A DNA stretch of 64,000 bases from Pantoea sp. Nvir (GTDB taxonomy: Bacteria > Pseudomonadota > Gammaproteobacteria > Enterobacterales > Enterobacteriaceae): positions 212,238-276,237 of the forward strand of contig NZ_SZZW01000002.1 of NCBI RefSeq assembly GCF_009829915.1, given 5' to 3'. The translations under genes and the position numbers were made by a program. This document shows positions 1 through 10,164 of the stretch, piece by piece. Each line of letters begins with the position of its first letter. Within the stretch, counting starts at the first letter, position 1. The notes below the pieces were generated by a model. That model was not told the origin of the DNA, did not search any database, and worked only from the letters and a program-made list of their open reading frames with translations.

Positions 1-305
1 ATGAAAATAAAATAGTAGAAGTGGCATTGGAAGCAGGAGCAGAAGATGTTATAGGGTATGAAGATCATTCGATAGATGTCTTTACTGCTTGGGAAAAGTT
101 GGGCACGGTGAATAATATTTTGGAAATATCTCACCTGAGAGCGGAGAATGCTCAGGTATTGATGATCCCATTCACTAAAATAGAGCTAGATAATAAGAAT
201 GCACTGCAGTTATTACGCCTGATTAGCATGCTGGAAGACTGCGATAATGTACAGGAAATCTACCATAATGGCAAGATACCTAATGAAGTCTCAGAAAAGC
301 TGTAA
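1..305 (+). CDS. yebC: YebC/TACO1-family protein, C-terminal part (5' cut by window)
   Basis: The window opens inside this gene: the frame is open from base 3, so the GTG at 21 is an internal codon and not a start. About 100 C-terminal residues remain, including the stretches ALEAGAEDV and MLEDCDNVQEIYHNG, which are typical of the YebC family. YebC proteins are cytoplasmic; members act as translation factors at difficult peptide sequences or as DNA-binding regulators, and the specific role here cannot be told. It lies 37 bp upstream of ruvC on the same strand, the usual enterobacterial order yebC-ruvC-ruvA-ruvB, so co-transcription is likely. The N-terminal part is outside the window. The family assignment is firm. 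Confidence 0.95.
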   Translation, partial: ENKIVEVALEAGAEDVIGYEDHSIDVFTAWEKLGTVNNILEISHLRAENAQVLMIPFTKIELDNKNALQLLRLISMLEDCDNVQEIYHNGKIPNEVSEKL

Positions 306-342
306 TGGTGTTTGCGTGTAAATTTAGCACCGGAGATTCGGC

Positions 343-858
343 ATGGCGATAATATTAGGAATCGATCCCGGCTCTCGCATGACAGGTTATGGTGTAATTC
401 ATCAGGCTGGTGACCAGCTTACTTATCTAGGTAGCGGCTGTATTCGCACGAATACCCCGAAATTATCAGCACGACTAAAATTAATTTACTCTGGTGTGAG
501 TGAAATTATCACTCAATTCTCTCCAGACGACTTCGTTATTGAGCAGGTTTTTATGGCGAAGAATCCCAATGCAGTGCTAAAACTAGGTCAGGCACGCGGT
601 GCAGCAATTGTTGCAGCAGTAAATTTGAATATGCCAGTATTTGAGTATGCTGCACGTAAAGTAAAGCAGATAGTTACTGGTACCGGCTGTGCAGAGAAAA
701 TTCAAGTACAGCATATGGTGAGTATATTGCTTAAGCTGTCTTCTAATCCACAAGTAGATGCCGCCGATGCGCTTGCAATCGCTATTACACACTGTCACGT
801 TAGCAAGAAGACGGTACTTTTTGACAGCAAACTACTGCCTTTGGATTCTGCTTTATAA
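343..858 (+). CDS. ruvC: Holliday junction resolvase RuvC
   Basis: 171 residues, close to the 173 of E. coli. RuvC is the dimeric Mg-dependent endonuclease that cuts Holliday junctions symmetrically after RuvAB branch migration. The four acidic catalytic residues are visible: D8 in GIDPGSR, E67 in FVIEQVF, and D139/D142 in [10 protein letters not shown]. It starts with ATG at 343 with GGAG at 332-335 upstream. It sits between yebC and ruvA; about 100 bp of AT-rich sequence separates it from ruvA, so ruvA may also have its own promoter. The full ruvC-ruvA-ruvB set is retained, so junction resolution appears intact, which many highly reduced symbionts have lost. Confidence 0.97.
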   Translation: MAIILGIDPGSRMTGYGVIHQAGDQLTYLGSGCIRTNTPKLSARLKLIYSGVSEIITQFSPDDFVIEQVFMAKNPNAVLKLGQARGAAIVAAVNLNMPVFEYAARKVKQIVTGTGCAEKIQVQHMVSILLKLSSNPQVDAADALAIAITHCHVSKKTVLFDSKLLPLDSAL

Positions 859-959
859 CTGAGTTAGTAATTGAGCATTTCATTGCGCACGCTGGATATT
901 TATGTAATTTTTTCTGTGTTATAAATTTTGTTGCACTGGTTAACTAAGGAAATGTGCAG

Positions 960-1565
960 GTGATAGGGCGTTTAAAAGGTAATATTCTGGAAAAACAGCC
1001 TCCTTTGGTGCTGATCGAAGCGCATGGTGTTGGTTATGAAGTACATATACCGATGACCTGTTTTTATGAACTACCTGAGCTTAACCATGAAGCGGTGCTT
1101 TTTACCCATTTTGTGGTACGTGAAGATGCCCAGTTGTTGTTCGGCTTCAATAACAAAGAGGAACGTGTGCTGTTTCGTGAGCTGATAAAAATCAACGGTG
1201 TCGGGCCTAAGCTCGCTCTAGCAATACTTTCAGGCATGTCAGCGCAGCAGTTCGTGAAGGCGGTGGAGAAAGAGGAAATTTCCACGCTCATTAAATTACC
1301 TAGTGTTGGTAAGAAAACTGCTGAGCTTCTAATTGTTGAGATGAAAGATCGGTTTAAAAAATTGCAAAGTGAACTATTCTCTGTAAAAAATTGCACCGTT
1401 TCTGTTCTAAAAAGCAATAGCGCCGAAGTGGAAGCAGTTGCGGCATTGGTATCATTAGGTTATAAAGAGCAGGAAGCGAAGCGCATGATCAGGAGGCTTG
1501 ATAAGAAGAAGCCTCCTGTAGATTGCGAAACTTTAATTCGTGAGGCATTACGCACCGCTATTTGA
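960..1565 (+). CDS. ruvA: Holliday junction DNA helicase subunit RuvA
   Basis: About 201 residues. RuvA tetramers hold the four-way junction and load the RuvB motor. The N-terminal OB-fold begins [14 protein letters not shown], and the helix-hairpin-helix motifs [10 protein letters not shown] and [10 protein letters not shown] (near residues 75-120) are present; a C-terminal UBA-like domain that contacts RuvB follows. A GTG at 954 is also in frame. I prefer the GTG at 960 because AAGGA at 946-950 then has proper spacing and the product begins at the same residue as its E. coli counterpart. ruvB begins 8 bp after the stop, indicating a ruvAB transcription unit. Confidence 0.95.
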   Translation: MIGRLKGNILEKQPPLVLIEAHGVGYEVHIPMTCFYELPELNHEAVLFTHFVVREDAQLLFGFNNKEERVLFRELIKINGVGPKLALAILSGMSAQQFVKAVEKEEISTLIKLPSVGKKTAELLIVEMKDRFKKLQSELFSVKNCTVSVLKSNSAEVEAVAALVSLGYKEQEAKRMIRRLDKKKPPVDCETLIREALRTAI

Positions 1566-1573
1566 GGTAAGTT

Positions 1574-2581
1574 ATGATCGAAGCCGATCGTTTAGTTTCT
1601 GCCGTTACTTACAACGAAGAAGAGCGTTTTGACCGCGCGATGCGCCCTAAGCTGCTTTCTGAATATGTCGGTCAGCCGCACGTAAGTGAACAGATGGAGA
1701 TTTTTATCAAGGCCGCAAAACTACGTGATGATGCACTGGATCATTTACTAATATTTGGTCCACCGGGGCTAGGTAAAACAACTCTGGCTAATATCATTGC
1801 AAATGAAATGAGTGTTAATTTACGTACGACCTCTGGTCCAGTGCTAGAAAAAGCTGGTGATTTGGTGGCGATGCTGACTAATCTTGAGCCGTACGATGTA
1901 CTATTTATTGATGAGATACATCGTTTGGCGCCAGTAGTTGAAGAGGTACTGTATTCTGCTATGGAAGATTATCAGTTGAATATTATGATCGGAGAAGGTC
2001 CTGCAGCAAGATCAATCAAGCTTAGTTTGTCGCCGTTTACACTAATTGGAGCCACTACGCGTGCTGGTTCGCTGACAGCGCCTTTGCGTAATCGTTTCGG
2101 TATTGTGCAACGATTAGAATTTTATAATGTATCAGATTTACAACAGATTATCAAGCGTAGTGCCACCTGTCTTGGTCTGGTATTAAGCGAAGCAGGTGCG
2201 TTGGAAGTTGCACGGCGCTCGCGTGGTACGCCGCGTATCGCCAATCGATTGCTACGACGTGTGCGTGACTTCGCAGAAGTGCGTGCCAACGGTGAGTTAA
2301 GTGGTCCAGTAGCGGCAAGTGCTCTGGATATGCTTAACGTTGATAACGAAGGATTTGATCATATGGATCGTAAATTACTATTAGCTATAATCGACAAGTT
2401 CACCGGTGGACCGGTAGGGATAGATAATCTGGCTGTTTCTATTGGCGAAGGGCGTGAGACTATTGAAGATGTGATCGAGCCTTTTCTCATCCAGCAGGGA
2501 TTTATTCAGCGCACGCCACGTGGCCGTACGGCCACGTGGCGTGCTTATCGCCACTTTGGGGTAGCACAGCAAAATAAATAA
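1574..2581 (+). CDS. ruvB: Holliday junction branch-migration ATPase RuvB
   Basis: 335 residues, full length. This AAA+ motor forms hexamers that pump DNA through the RuvA-bound junction. Walker [10 protein letters not shown] lies at about 62-70, Walker B FIDEIH at about 111-116, the sensor region GATTRAG near 163, and the C-terminal winged helix ends with RTPRGR...RHFG. It has an SD-like GAGGTAAG before the ATG and is coupled to ruvA. Odd feature: the codons for residues about 313-324 form a perfect 34-bp GC-rich palindrome (separate entry), and two residues differ from the family norm there. The stop codon abuts the stop of convergent znuB with no spacer. Confidence 0.97.
   Translation: MIEADRLVSAVTYNEEERFDRAMRPKLLSEYVGQPHVSEQMEIFIKAAKLRDDALDHLLIFGPPGLGKTTLANIIANEMSVNLRTTSGPVLEKAGDLVAMLTNLEPYDVLFIDEIHRLAPVVEEVLYSAMEDYQLNIMIGEGPAARSIKLSLSPFTLIGATTRAGSLTAPLRNRFGIVQRLEFYNVSDLQQIIKRSATCLGLVLSEAGALEVARRSRGTPRIANRLLRRVRDFAEVRANGELSGPVAASALDMLNVDNEGFDHMDRKLLLAIIDKFTGGPVGIDNLAVSIGEGRETIEDVIEPFLIQQGFIQRTPRGRTATWRAYRHFGVAQQNK
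2511..2544. repeat. Perfect 34-bp palindrome inside ruvB coding sequence
   Basis: Each half is GCACGCCACGTGGCCGT and its exact reverse complement follows with no spacer. It is about 76 % GC in an AT-rich genome. It lies over conserved C-terminal codons ([12 protein letters not shown]), and both strands can be read as the same peptide. The homologous E. coli codons form only an imperfect palindrome. This suggests quasi-palindrome correction by template switching; alternatively it could act as a terminator-like hairpin or protein site between the convergent ruvB and znuB. Confidence 0.95.
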
Positions 2582-3367
2582 CTATGTTTCTATTTTATAC
2601 AACATACTACAAAGAAATAGAAATGAAGCGCAAAGTACTACTGAAGGACCAGCAGGTGTATCATAAAAAGCAGATACAATAAGACCACCAGATACAGAGA
2701 TAATACCAGCAATTACCGCTAAGCTTGCCATTTGCTCAGGCGAACGCGAGAAACTACGCGCTGTCGCAGCCGGAATAATTAACAAGGAAGTAATAATCAA
2801 AGTACCCACAAATTTTATCGCCACACCAATCGTCAGTGCCGTCACTAACATTAAAATCAGTTTAGTACGCTGAATATTAACGCCGTCAACCTGCGCTAAG
2901 TCTGAATTGATAGTCATTGATAATAGCGGATGCCACTGCCACACTATTATCGTAAGTGCCACGATCACACCAGCACCCACTACCCATAAATCTTCAAGCG
3001 TCACTGCAAGGAGATCACCGAATAGATAAGCCATCAGATCTATGCGGATATTTGTCATTAGACTAACTACTACCAAACCTAATGCCAATGTATTATGCGC
3101 CATTATACCTAACAACGTATCAATTGCTAGATAAGGACGACGTTCAAGTAATACTAAGCACAAAGATAAACAAACAGTGACTATAATAATAGCGTACCAA
3201 GGGTTTATGTTCATTAATATGCCAAAGGAGACCCCTAATAGTGAAGCATGGGCCAAAGTATCGCCAAAATAAGACATTTTACGCCACACTACAAAAGAAC
3301 CCAATGGACCAGCCACTAACGCTAACATTATCCCACACAGCCAACTTGGTAATAACAACTTGATCAT
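2582..3367 (-). CDS. znuB: Zinc ABC transporter permease ZnuB
   Basis: 261 residues, full length for the family. ZnuB is the inner-membrane channel of the high-affinity ZnuABC zinc importer. The sequence is hydrophobic throughout, with about eight predicted membrane segments and the ABC-3 family stretch [19 protein letters not shown] near residues 31-49. Its ATG overlaps the last bases of znuC by 4 bp (ATGA), showing translational coupling. Its stop is directly adjacent to the ruvB stop on the other strand. Regulation is likely through the Zur-type site in front of znuC. No damage is visible. Confidence 0.96.
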   Translation of the reverse strand: MIKLLLPSWLCGIMLALVAGPLGSFVVWRKMSYFGDTLAHASLLGVSFGILMNINPWYAIIIVTVCLSLCLVLLERRPYLAIDTLLGIMAHNTLALGLVVVSLMTNIRIDLMAYLFGDLLAVTLEDLWVVGAGVIVALTIIVWQWHPLLSMTINSDLAQVDGVNIQRTKLILMLVTALTIGVAIKFVGTLIITSLLIIPAATARSFSRSPEQMASLAVIAGIISVSGGLIVSAFYDTPAGPSVVLCASFLFLCSMLYKIET

Positions 3368-4119
3368 AATGGGTCATGTCCTCCACGTAAAATAATACGT
3401 CCCTGTAAGTCGTGGCGATGATTATGATCATGACGGTAAATCGCCAACTGCTGTGCACCCTGTATGCCAAACATAGCAATAAATGCTGGATGCTGAGATA
3501 CAACTTCTGGAGTGCCAGAACAACAAATATGGTGATTAAGACAAAGTACTTCATCAGTCTTTGCCATCACCAGATGCAGATCGTGGGAAACCATCAATAC
3601 ACCGCAGTTAAATTCATGACGTAGCTGATCAATTAGATCGTAAAGAGCCACTTGACCATTTACATCAACACCTTGTGTGGGCTCATCTAATACTAGAAGC
3701 TGTGGCTGATTAAGCAAAGCACGTGCCAACAACACGCGCTGCCTTTCACCACCTGATAATTTCTGTAAGGGTACTTTTAATAGGTGAGCTGCTTGTACTC
3801 GATTTAATGCTGGTAGTACATTGTTACGTTTAGCGCCCTTCGTAAGCAACATGAATCTTTCAATAGTAATAGGCAAAGTAGAATCAATATGTAACTTTTG
3901 CGGTACATAGCCGATACGAAGTTTGTTGATACGTTTTATGTTTCCAGCAGTCGGCTTTAGTAGCCCCAGTACTAAACGCACTAAAGTAGATTTACCTGCT
4001 CCATTCGGTCCAAGCAAGGTAAGAATACGTCCCGGCATTAATTTCAGGCTAATTCCTGAAAGGACAGGCCGTCGTGAAAAGTGCACAGAGATGTTTTCTA
4101 GTGTAACGAAAGATGACAT
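3364..4119 (-). CDS. znuC: Zinc ABC transporter ATP-binding protein ZnuC
   Basis: 251 residues from the ATG at 4119. The frame stays open another 15 codons upstream to 4164, but that extension overlaps the Zur box and promoter and is absent from relatives. ZnuC is the ATPase that powers zinc uptake through ZnuB. Walker [10 protein letters not shown] is at about 37-45, the signature LSGGERQR near 137, Walker B LLVLDEPT near 156, and the switch His is in VSHDLHLV. The C-terminal His-rich tail [10 protein letters not shown], seen in enterobacterial ZnuC, is kept. It is divergent from znuA across a short shared control region. Confidence 0.96.
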   Translation of the reverse strand: MSSFVTLENISVHFSRRPVLSGISLKLMPGRILTLLGPNGAGKSTLVRLVLGLLKPTAGNIKRINKLRIGYVPQKLHIDSTLPITIERFMLLTKGAKRNNVLPALNRVQAAHLLKVPLQKLSGGERQRVLLARALLNQPQLLVLDEPTQGVDVNGQVALYDLIDQLRHEFNCGVLMVSHDLHLVMAKTDEVLCLNHHICCSGTPEVVSQHPAFIAMFGIQGAQQLAIYRHDHNHRHDLQGRIILRGGHDPL

Positions 4120-4141
4120 ATTATTGACAGGTTGCACAGAA

Positions 4142-4168
4142 TTTCGAATGTTATAATATCCCATCTTT
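4142..4168. promoter_or_regulatory. Zur-type operator between znuCB and znuA
   Basis: The core AATGTTATAATATC followed by CCATCTT closely matches the known enterobacterial Zur box of this same intergenic region (GAAATGTTATAATATCACACTT, of which the first 20 bases are the core). Zur with zinc represses both divergent units in relatives. The match and the position are seen in the sequence; whether a zur gene survives is not visible here. Confidence 0.75.
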
Positions 4169-4191
4169 AGGTTAGGATGGAATGATGTATT

Positions 4192-5133
4192 ATGTTACTT
4201 CTTAAAAAGAGCACAATTTTTACCTCTGCTATATTAGCCATATTGATCTCTCTTCCTGCACAGGCAAATGTTGTCGCCTCGATTAAACCTTTAGGGTTTA
4301 TCGCTGCCGCCATCGCCGATGGTATCATGCCCGTGGAAATATTACTGCCGGACGGTGCTTCTGAGCATAATTACTCACTACGTCCGTCCGATTTAAAAAA
4401 GATTAAAAATGCAACGTTAGTAATCTGGATAGGTCCAAAAATGGAAAATTTTATGGCAAAGTCAATTACCGGATTACACGATAAAAAAAATATAGAAATT
4501 GCTAACATGCAAGAAGTTAAACCCTTGCTACTTAAGGAGAACAATCTTCATAATGATGAAGCACTAGTCCCAGAAAACGCTACAATAAACGACAGCCATC
4601 AGTATTATCATGGCAATTTCAATATGCATCTATGGTTATCGCCGATAATAGGTAGGCTAGTGGCGATTGAAATTCATGAAAAATTATTAGAACTTATGCC
4701 TGAAAGAAAAAATAAACTTGACGCTAATTTACAATACTTTGAAAGTAAACTAGCAAATACCAATGAAAGTATTAATACACAGTTCAAGTCGCTCCGTAAC
4801 AAAGGATATTTTGTTTTCCATGATGCTTATACCTATTTCGAAAAATATTACGGCCTCTCGCCCAGAGGGCACTTTACCATAAACCCTGAAATTCAGCCGG
4901 GCGTACAGCGTCTACATCAAATACGAACACAGTTGGTTGAGCAAAAAGCCGTATGCGTTTTTGCTGAGCCACAATTCAGGCCAGCCGTCATCAACGTAGT
5001 TACCCACGGAATGCAAATACGTAAAGGTACATTGGATCCGTTAGGTACGAATATAAGTCTTAGTCCTGACAGCTACGTAAATTTCCTTTCGCAGCTGTCA
5101 GGACAATATGCAAGCTGCCTGAATGGAGAATGA
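4192..5133 (+). CDS. znuA: Zinc-binding periplasmic protein ZnuA
   Basis: 313 residues. ZnuA captures zinc in the periplasm and delivers it to ZnuB. There is an N-terminal signal peptide, with a hydrophobic stretch [13 protein letters not shown] and cleavage probably after AQA near residue 25. The three family zinc-ligand histidines are present in [17 protein letters not shown] and [13 protein letters not shown], as is a C-terminal cysteine pair (VCVFAEP and ASCLNGE). Odd: the long His/Asp-rich charged loop typical of enterobacterial ZnuA is reduced to a few scattered histidines between residues 120 and 140. The gene is divergent from znuC and shares its control region. Confidence 0.95.
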   Translation: MLLLKKSTIFTSAILAILISLPAQANVVASIKPLGFIAAAIADGIMPVEILLPDGASEHNYSLRPSDLKKIKNATLVIWIGPKMENFMAKSITGLHDKKNIEIANMQEVKPLLLKENNLHNDEALVPENATINDSHQYYHGNFNMHLWLSPIIGRLVAIEIHEKLLELMPERKNKLDANLQYFESKLANTNESINTQFKSLRNKGYFVFHDAYTYFEKYYGLSPRGHFTINPEIQPGVQRLHQIRTQLVEQKAVCVFAEPQFRPAVINVVTHGMQIRKGTLDPLGTNISLSPDSYVNFLSQLSGQYASCLNGE

Positions 5134-5146
5134 GGAATAAGTAAAA

Positions 5147-6481
5147 TTGCAGCAGATAGCACACCCTGTTACCTTTATATTTAATAAGTTGCCCCTACAT
5201 CAACGTGTTATGTTGGGATCTTTAACTATTATTACTCTAGCCGTTGCCGTCTGGAGTCCTTACGCCTACCGTTGCATAAAAGATATAATCCCAATTGTGC
5301 AACACATTAATTTAAATAAGAATCATCTGTCTACTTTACCACCAAATGCCAAAGCGCCGATTCATCAAGTTACTTCTAAAATAAAAGAAAAGTTACCAAT
5401 AGGTAATATTAGAAAAGATCTTCCTGACGTCACTGCTAAGAGCGAATACACCATCTCTTCAGGAGATACACTCATCGGTGTGCTAAATCAGTACGGTATT
5501 GATATGGAAAACATTAACGCATTAACCAACAGGGATAAGATGCTACGTCATTTGAAGGTTGGACAGAAATTAAGTTGGACCATAGCTAATGATGGTACAC
5601 TGCAATTACTGACTTGGAAGATGAACCAACGTGAAACACGTACATATCAGTGCAGTCACAATGGCTCCTTTACCATGCAATCCAGCAAGATACAAAAAGG
5701 TGAATGGCAGAAAAGAGTCATTAAAGGCGAAGTGCACGGCAGCTTCGCTGCCAGCGCGCAGCGCGCAGGCATTATCAGTAGTGAAATCAGCGCTGTAATG
5801 AAAGTACTACAGTGGCAAATGGATTTTCGTAAGCTAAAAACCGGAGATAATTTCAGTATTCTGATATCTAGTAAAATACTTAATGGAAAGAGTACACAGA
5901 GCAAGATACTTGGGGTACGGTTACGTTCAGGTGGTAAAGATTATTACGCATTCCGTACAAAAGATGGTAAATTCTACGATCGCAACGGTTCAGGTCTCGC
6001 ACATGGATTTATGCGTTTTCCGACAGTCAAGCAATATAGAGTTTCCTCTCATTTTAATCCGAGACGTCTCAATCCCATAACCGGACGTATTGCACCACAT
6101 AAAGGTGTTGACTTCGCACTTCCTGTTGGGACGTCAGTGATGACAGTAAGTGACGGCGAAGTAGTAGCAGCAAAAAACGGCGGAGCCTCGGGCAATTATA
6201 TTGCTATTCGTCACGGGCAACGATATATGACGCGCTATATGCATTTAAAAAAAGTTCTGGTAAAACCTGGTCAGAAAGTGAAACATGGCGACCGTATTGC
6301 GCTATCAGGTAATACTGGACGATCCACCGGACCACATCTACACTTTGAAGTATGGATAAATAACCGGGCAGTGAATCCGCTAACGGCGAAATTACCGCGT
6401 ATAGAAGGTTTGACTGGTAAAGCGCGCCGTAATTACCTAAATCAGGTGAAAAGCTACTTACCACCGCTAAATTTTAGATAA
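5147..6481 (+). CDS. mepM: Murein DD-endopeptidase MepM (M23 family, LysM domain)
   Basis: 444 residues against about 440 in E. coli. MepM cleaves D-Ala-mDAP cross-links so that the sacculus can expand. It has an N-terminal membrane anchor (about residues 20-42), a LysM domain around YTISSGDTLIGVLNQYG (about 103-150), and a C-terminal M23 domain with the zinc motif PHKGVD and the catalytic HLH at about 397-399 in GPHLHFEVW. The start appears to be TTG at 5147: the product then begins MQQIA like relatives, with AGGA 10 bp upstream. It starts 13 bp after znuA, so read-through transcription is likely. An intact hydrolase indicates a maintained cell wall. Confidence 0.94.
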   Translation: MQQIAHPVTFIFNKLPLHQRVMLGSLTIITLAVAVWSPYAYRCIKDIIPIVQHINLNKNHLSTLPPNAKAPIHQVTSKIKEKLPIGNIRKDLPDVTAKSEYTISSGDTLIGVLNQYGIDMENINALTNRDKMLRHLKVGQKLSWTIANDGTLQLLTWKMNQRETRTYQCSHNGSFTMQSSKIQKGEWQKRVIKGEVHGSFAASAQRAGIISSEISAVMKVLQWQMDFRKLKTGDNFSILISSKILNGKSTQSKILGVRLRSGGKDYYAFRTKDGKFYDRNGSGLAHGFMRFPTVKQYRVSSHFNPRRLNPITGRIAPHKGVDFALPVGTSVMTVSDGEVVAAKNGGASGNYIAIRHGQRYMTRYMHLKKVLVKPGQKVKHGDRIALSGNTGRSTGPHLHFEVWINNRAVNPLTAKLPRIEGLTGKARRNYLNQVKSYLPPLNFR

Positions 6482-6604
6482 CTCTATCGCGATTCAAGGT
6501 AGAAATACGACACGTTATACATTGTTTTTTTCTCCTTTTTGCTTCATGAATTGTAAATTCACCTTTCGCCACTATCATTAACAAATCCTTGATTGAGGCG
6601 AGCT

Positions 6605-7576
6605 ATGGAAACTCTAAAAAAAAACAATATTGAATTTATCCCTATTTTTAAACTTTCTTTTCTAAAACCCAGATACTGGGTTAGCTGGATGGTAATAGGA
6701 GCACTGGTAAGTATGGCGATATTGCCGGTTAAAATAAGAGATCCTATGCTTAGTATTTTAGGGAAAATAGGGAGGAAACTAGCTAAGGGTGCCTATCGAC
6801 GTGCACTTATCAATCTTTACTACTGTCTCCCCGAAGAGAGTGAAGACGAGCGCAGCGCTATTGCAGAGCGCATGTTTTCCACTGCACTGCAGGCGATTGT
6901 AATGATGGCTGAACTTGGCATACGTGATCCGATACGTATTAGTCAACGCGTCGAATGGTTTGGGCGTGAAATTATTGATCAGATGCAGAATGAAAAACAA
7001 AATGTCATTTTCCTTGTACCGCATAGCTGGGCTGTAGATATTCCAGCAATGTTGCTTGCCTCAGAAGGCCAGATGATGGCAGCAATGTTCCATAACCAGA
7101 GCAATCCGTTGCTCGATTACGTTTGGAATAGCGTACGCCTTCGCTTTGGTGGACGTATGCATGCCCGTAATGATGGTATAAAGCACTTTATCAGCTCCGT
7201 ACGTCAAGGTTACTGGGGTTACTACTTGCCTGATCAGGATCATGGTGCCAAATATAGTGAGTTTGTCGATTTCTTCGCTACCTATAAAGCTACGCTACCT
7301 GTCGTAGGTCGTCTAATGAAGGTATGTAGTGCACGTATTGTGCCTTTATTTCCAGTTTATAATAGCAAGGTGCATAAATTAGAAGTCTATGTACGTCCTC
7401 CTATGGAGGACTTACTTAACGCCGACGACAAAACCTTGGCACGGCGTATGAATGAAGAAGTAGAGATCTTTGTGCGTCCTTATCCTGAACAATACAGCTG
7501 GATCTTAAAATTACTTAAAACGCGCAAAGAAGGTGATATAGAACCTTACAAACGTCAAGAACTCTATCCCAAATAG
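6605..7576 (+). CDS. lpxM: Lipid A myristoyltransferase LpxM (MsbB)
   Basis: 323 residues from the ATG at 6605, the same length as E. coli. An in-frame upstream start at 6593 would consume the GAGG ribosome site. LpxM adds the last secondary acyl chain to lipid A at the inner membrane, giving the hexa-acylated form. There is an N-terminal membrane segment (about 24-42), the HX4D acyltransferase motif as H140-SWAV-D145, and the conserved FHNQSNP and YYLPDQDHG blocks. The gene is intact and convergent with pykA. Keeping it implies full lipid A maturation, although many symbionts have simplified LPS. Confidence 0.96.
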   Translation: METLKKNNIEFIPIFKLSFLKPRYWVSWMVIGALVSMAILPVKIRDPMLSILGKIGRKLAKGAYRRALINLYYCLPEESEDERSAIAERMFSTALQAIVMMAELGIRDPIRISQRVEWFGREIIDQMQNEKQNVIFLVPHSWAVDIPAMLLASEGQMMAAMFHNQSNPLLDYVWNSVRLRFGGRMHARNDGIKHFISSVRQGYWGYYLPDQDHGAKYSEFVDFFATYKATLPVVGRLMKVCSARIVPLFPVYNSKVHKLEVYVRPPMEDLLNADDKTLARRMNEEVEIFVRPYPEQYSWILKLLKTRKEGDIEPYKRQELYPK

Positions 7577-7757
7577 TATAAGAGAAGAGCTATAGATTCA
7601 GGTTGTGATGTTATTGGCAAACAAAGCACTGAAGAATCAATCTAATTATCATGTTTTTCACTACATTAAATACGTACACACGAAGTGAAAATAATTTCAT
7701 TAGTGCTAGATAGTCAGTGTTTTAATTTATGCTATTTCATAGGGATAGAAGAGTGTC

Positions 7758-7809
7758 GAGACTACTCCCCAAATGCACTATTTTTTAATAGTGTCATAGT
7801 AGTAGTCTC
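7758..7809. terminator. Nested inverted repeat between convergent lpxM and pykA
   Basis: The outer stem GAGACTACT (7758-7766) pairs exactly with AGTAGTCTC (7801-7809). An inner perfect stem CACTATT/AATAGTG (7776-7782 with 7787-7793) has a 4-base loop. It sits in the 293-bp spacer between two convergent genes, so a bidirectional transcription stop is the natural reading, but no strong T-run follows on either strand. Nothing else is recognisable in the spacer. Confidence 0.5.
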
Positions 7810-7869
7810 TATCAAAAGTAAAACGCGATTAACAAATTTGTAAAAATTACATTAAAATCTAATACTAAT

Positions 7870-9312
7870 TTAGTATACACGCAGTGCCCGGCTAGTGTTA
7901 GTAGTACCAGTCGCTCCCATGATATCTCCTTGAGTCACAATAACCAAATCGCCAGACATCAAAAAGCCTTTGTCGCAAAGCAAATTGATTGCATCGTACG
8001 CGGCGGCAACACCATCTTTATTACTATTGAAGAACACCGGTGTTACACCACGATAAAGAGCAGTTAGGTTTAGCGTGCGCTCATGACGTGACATAGCAAA
8101 TATTGGGAGACCAGAAGTAATACGTGAGGTTATCAGCGCAGTACGCCCTGACTCAGTCATAGTTATAATAGCGGTAACTCCTTGTAAATGGTTTGCCGCA
8201 TACATCGCCGACATGGAAATTACTTCTTCAATATTATCAGAAGTCACTTCTAGACGATGTTTAGAGACGTTGGCGCTAGGGATCTTTTCTGCACCCAGAC
8301 AAACTTTTGCCATTGCAGAAACGGTTTCAGCAGGATATTGGCCCGCTGCAGTTTCTGCTGACAGCATCACTGCATCAGTGCCATCTAGCACGGCGTTGGC
8401 TACATCCATTACTTCGGCGCGCGTTGGCATAGGATTAGTGATCATTGACTCCATCATTTGCGTAGCGGTGATAATAGTGCGATTTAACTGACGTGCTCGA
8501 CGGATCAGTGCCTTCTGTATTCCAACTAGCTCAGGGTGACCAATTTCAACACCTAAATCACCGCGCGCCACCATTACTACTTCGGACGCAAGGATGATAT
8601 TATCCATAGCTTCCTGCGTCGCTACGGCTTCGGCGCGTTCCACTTTTGCAACTAATTTAGCTTCACAACCTGCTTTAAGCGCCAGGGAACGCGCATAGTC
8701 CATATCTTCACCGCTACGCGGAAAAGAAACAGCTAAATAATCAACGCCAATCTTCGCAGCCGTAATGATATCTGCTTTATCTTTTTCTGTCAGCGCTTCT
8801 GCAGACAGGCCGCCACCAAGCTTATTAATACCTTTATTATTGGAAAGTGGTCCTCCAACAGTAACTTCAGTCAATACCCTTACGTCCTGTACTTCCAACA
8901 CTCTCAGCTGCACCCGACCATCGTCAAGCAGTAAAATATCATTTGGCACGACATCTTCTGATAAGCCTTTATAATCGATGCTGACTTTCTCTTTATCACC
9001 TGCTTCTTTATTCAGGTTAGAGTCAAGTAAAAAGCGATCCCCAACATTAAGGAAAATTTTACCATCTCTAAAAGTTGAAATACGAATTTTTGGTCCCTGC
9101 AGATCACCTAAAATAGCAACGTGTCGGCCTAATTTTTCGGCGATTTCACGAACTTTCTGTGCACGTCGCTGATGATCCTCTAGAGTACCATGAGAGAAGT
9201 TGAGTCGTACCACGTTCGCACCTGCGACAATAATTTTTTCCAAATTATTGTCGCAGTCAGTAGCAGGGCCGAGGGTTGTAACGATCTTGGTTCTTCTGAG
9301 ACGTCTTGACAT
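7870..9312 (-). CDS. pykA: Pyruvate kinase II (PykA)
   Basis: 480 residues, identical in length to E. coli PykA. It catalyses phosphoenolpyruvate + ADP to pyruvate + ATP, the last step of glycolysis. The TIM-barrel domain begins [17 protein letters not shown]; the active-site stretch [13 protein letters not shown] and the TATQMMESM block are present, and the C-terminal domain ends [15 protein letters not shown] at 9312 is preceded by AGGA. In relatives hexR lies upstream and zwf beyond it. Here hexR has been lost, leaving about 850 bp of empty DNA between pykA and zwf. The gene is intact and full length. Confidence 0.97.
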   Translation of the reverse strand: MSRRLRRTKIVTTLGPATDCDNNLEKIIVAGANVVRLNFSHGTLEDHQRRAQKVREIAEKLGRHVAILGDLQGPKIRISTFRDGKIFLNVGDRFLLDSNLNKEAGDKEKVSIDYKGLSEDVVPNDILLLDDGRVQLRVLEVQDVRVLTEVTVGGPLSNNKGINKLGGGLSAEALTEKDKADIITAAKIGVDYLAVSFPRSGEDMDYARSLALKAGCEAKLVAKVERAEAVATQEAMDNIILASEVVMVARGDLGVEIGHPELVGIQKALIRRARQLNRTIITATQMMESMITNPMPTRAEVMDVANAVLDGTDAVMLSAETAAGQYPAETVSAMAKVCLGAEKIPSANVSKHRLEVTSDNIEEVISMSAMYAANHLQGVTAIITMTESGRTALITSRITSGLPIFAMSRHERTLNLTALYRGVTPVFFNSNKDGVAAAYDAINLLCDKGFLMSGDLVIVTQGDIMGATGTTNTSRALRVY

Positions 9313-10164
9313 ATAGGACTCCGTTGGAAAATTTTTTTCCTAAAATGTGCAGATCGCTACTATTCTAAATGAAGAATTGCCTGTGTCACGACACATATTG
9401 TACATATAATGCTAATTTACGTCATATTGTGTGCCCGCGTCTATTATTTTAAAAAATAACTCTTACAACACTTCTTTCTATCCATTTTAGGTTTTCCAGA
9501 AATTCGCACTTTAACAGACGTTAAATGCACTAATGTGGGAACAGCTTTATTTTCTGTGAAACAAATAAAGTATAATTATAATAAGGCAATCTTATCAATT
9601 ATCACATGCGAACTAGGCAATTATTTTTGCATTGAAACCTTTTACAATTTTTTGTCACTGAACGAAAATATTCTCACTAACTCATTATCGCCTTATGACA
9701 TATCAGAGTGCACTACTCCCCTAGTAAGTAGACTGTAGGTAGATGCAAAGTGCATAAATCCTTAAAAAAACAAAATAATATGAAATTATATGGCATGTTA
9801 TATGCTAAAAGCCAAGGCTGTAACCCTTGAAAAAACTGTGAATGCTTAGCGTAAAATGAATATTTATTCACTGGTCGTACGCATACACAGACCGACCCTA
9901 AACAATAATTTAATAAAAAAGATTTTGATCATAATTTGATCGGACTTAGCGTAGAATTACGCTGATATCGAAGATATGTAGAACAGGATAAATTCACATG
10001 CAGTAACAAAACATTAGTACTCTTTACAGAATTAACTATGCAGACTAACGCATATAGTTTATCTGACTTTTCTAAGTAAGAATATTGTACTACAAGAGAA
10101 ACATAATAAGCATTAAGTGGATGAGGCTGCTTACAAATAGGATGGTCCTAAATCAGGAGAAGAA
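9313..10164. other. Gene-free spacer between pykA and zwf (hexR position)
   Basis: 852 bp of AT-rich DNA with divergent genes on both sides, so both promoters must lie here. Relatives carry hexR, the repressor of zwf and edd-eda, at this place. I could not find convincing HexR residues on the minus strand or a HexR-type operator. A 67-codon frame at 9535-9738 has no recognisable content. A small hairpin AGCGTA-GAAT-TACGCT lies at 9948-9963. Confidence 0.6.

Noticed and set aside
9535..9738. 67-codon open frame upstream of zwf
   Set aside because: No recognisable motif, low-complexity AT-rich codons, and no good ribosome site; likely chance.
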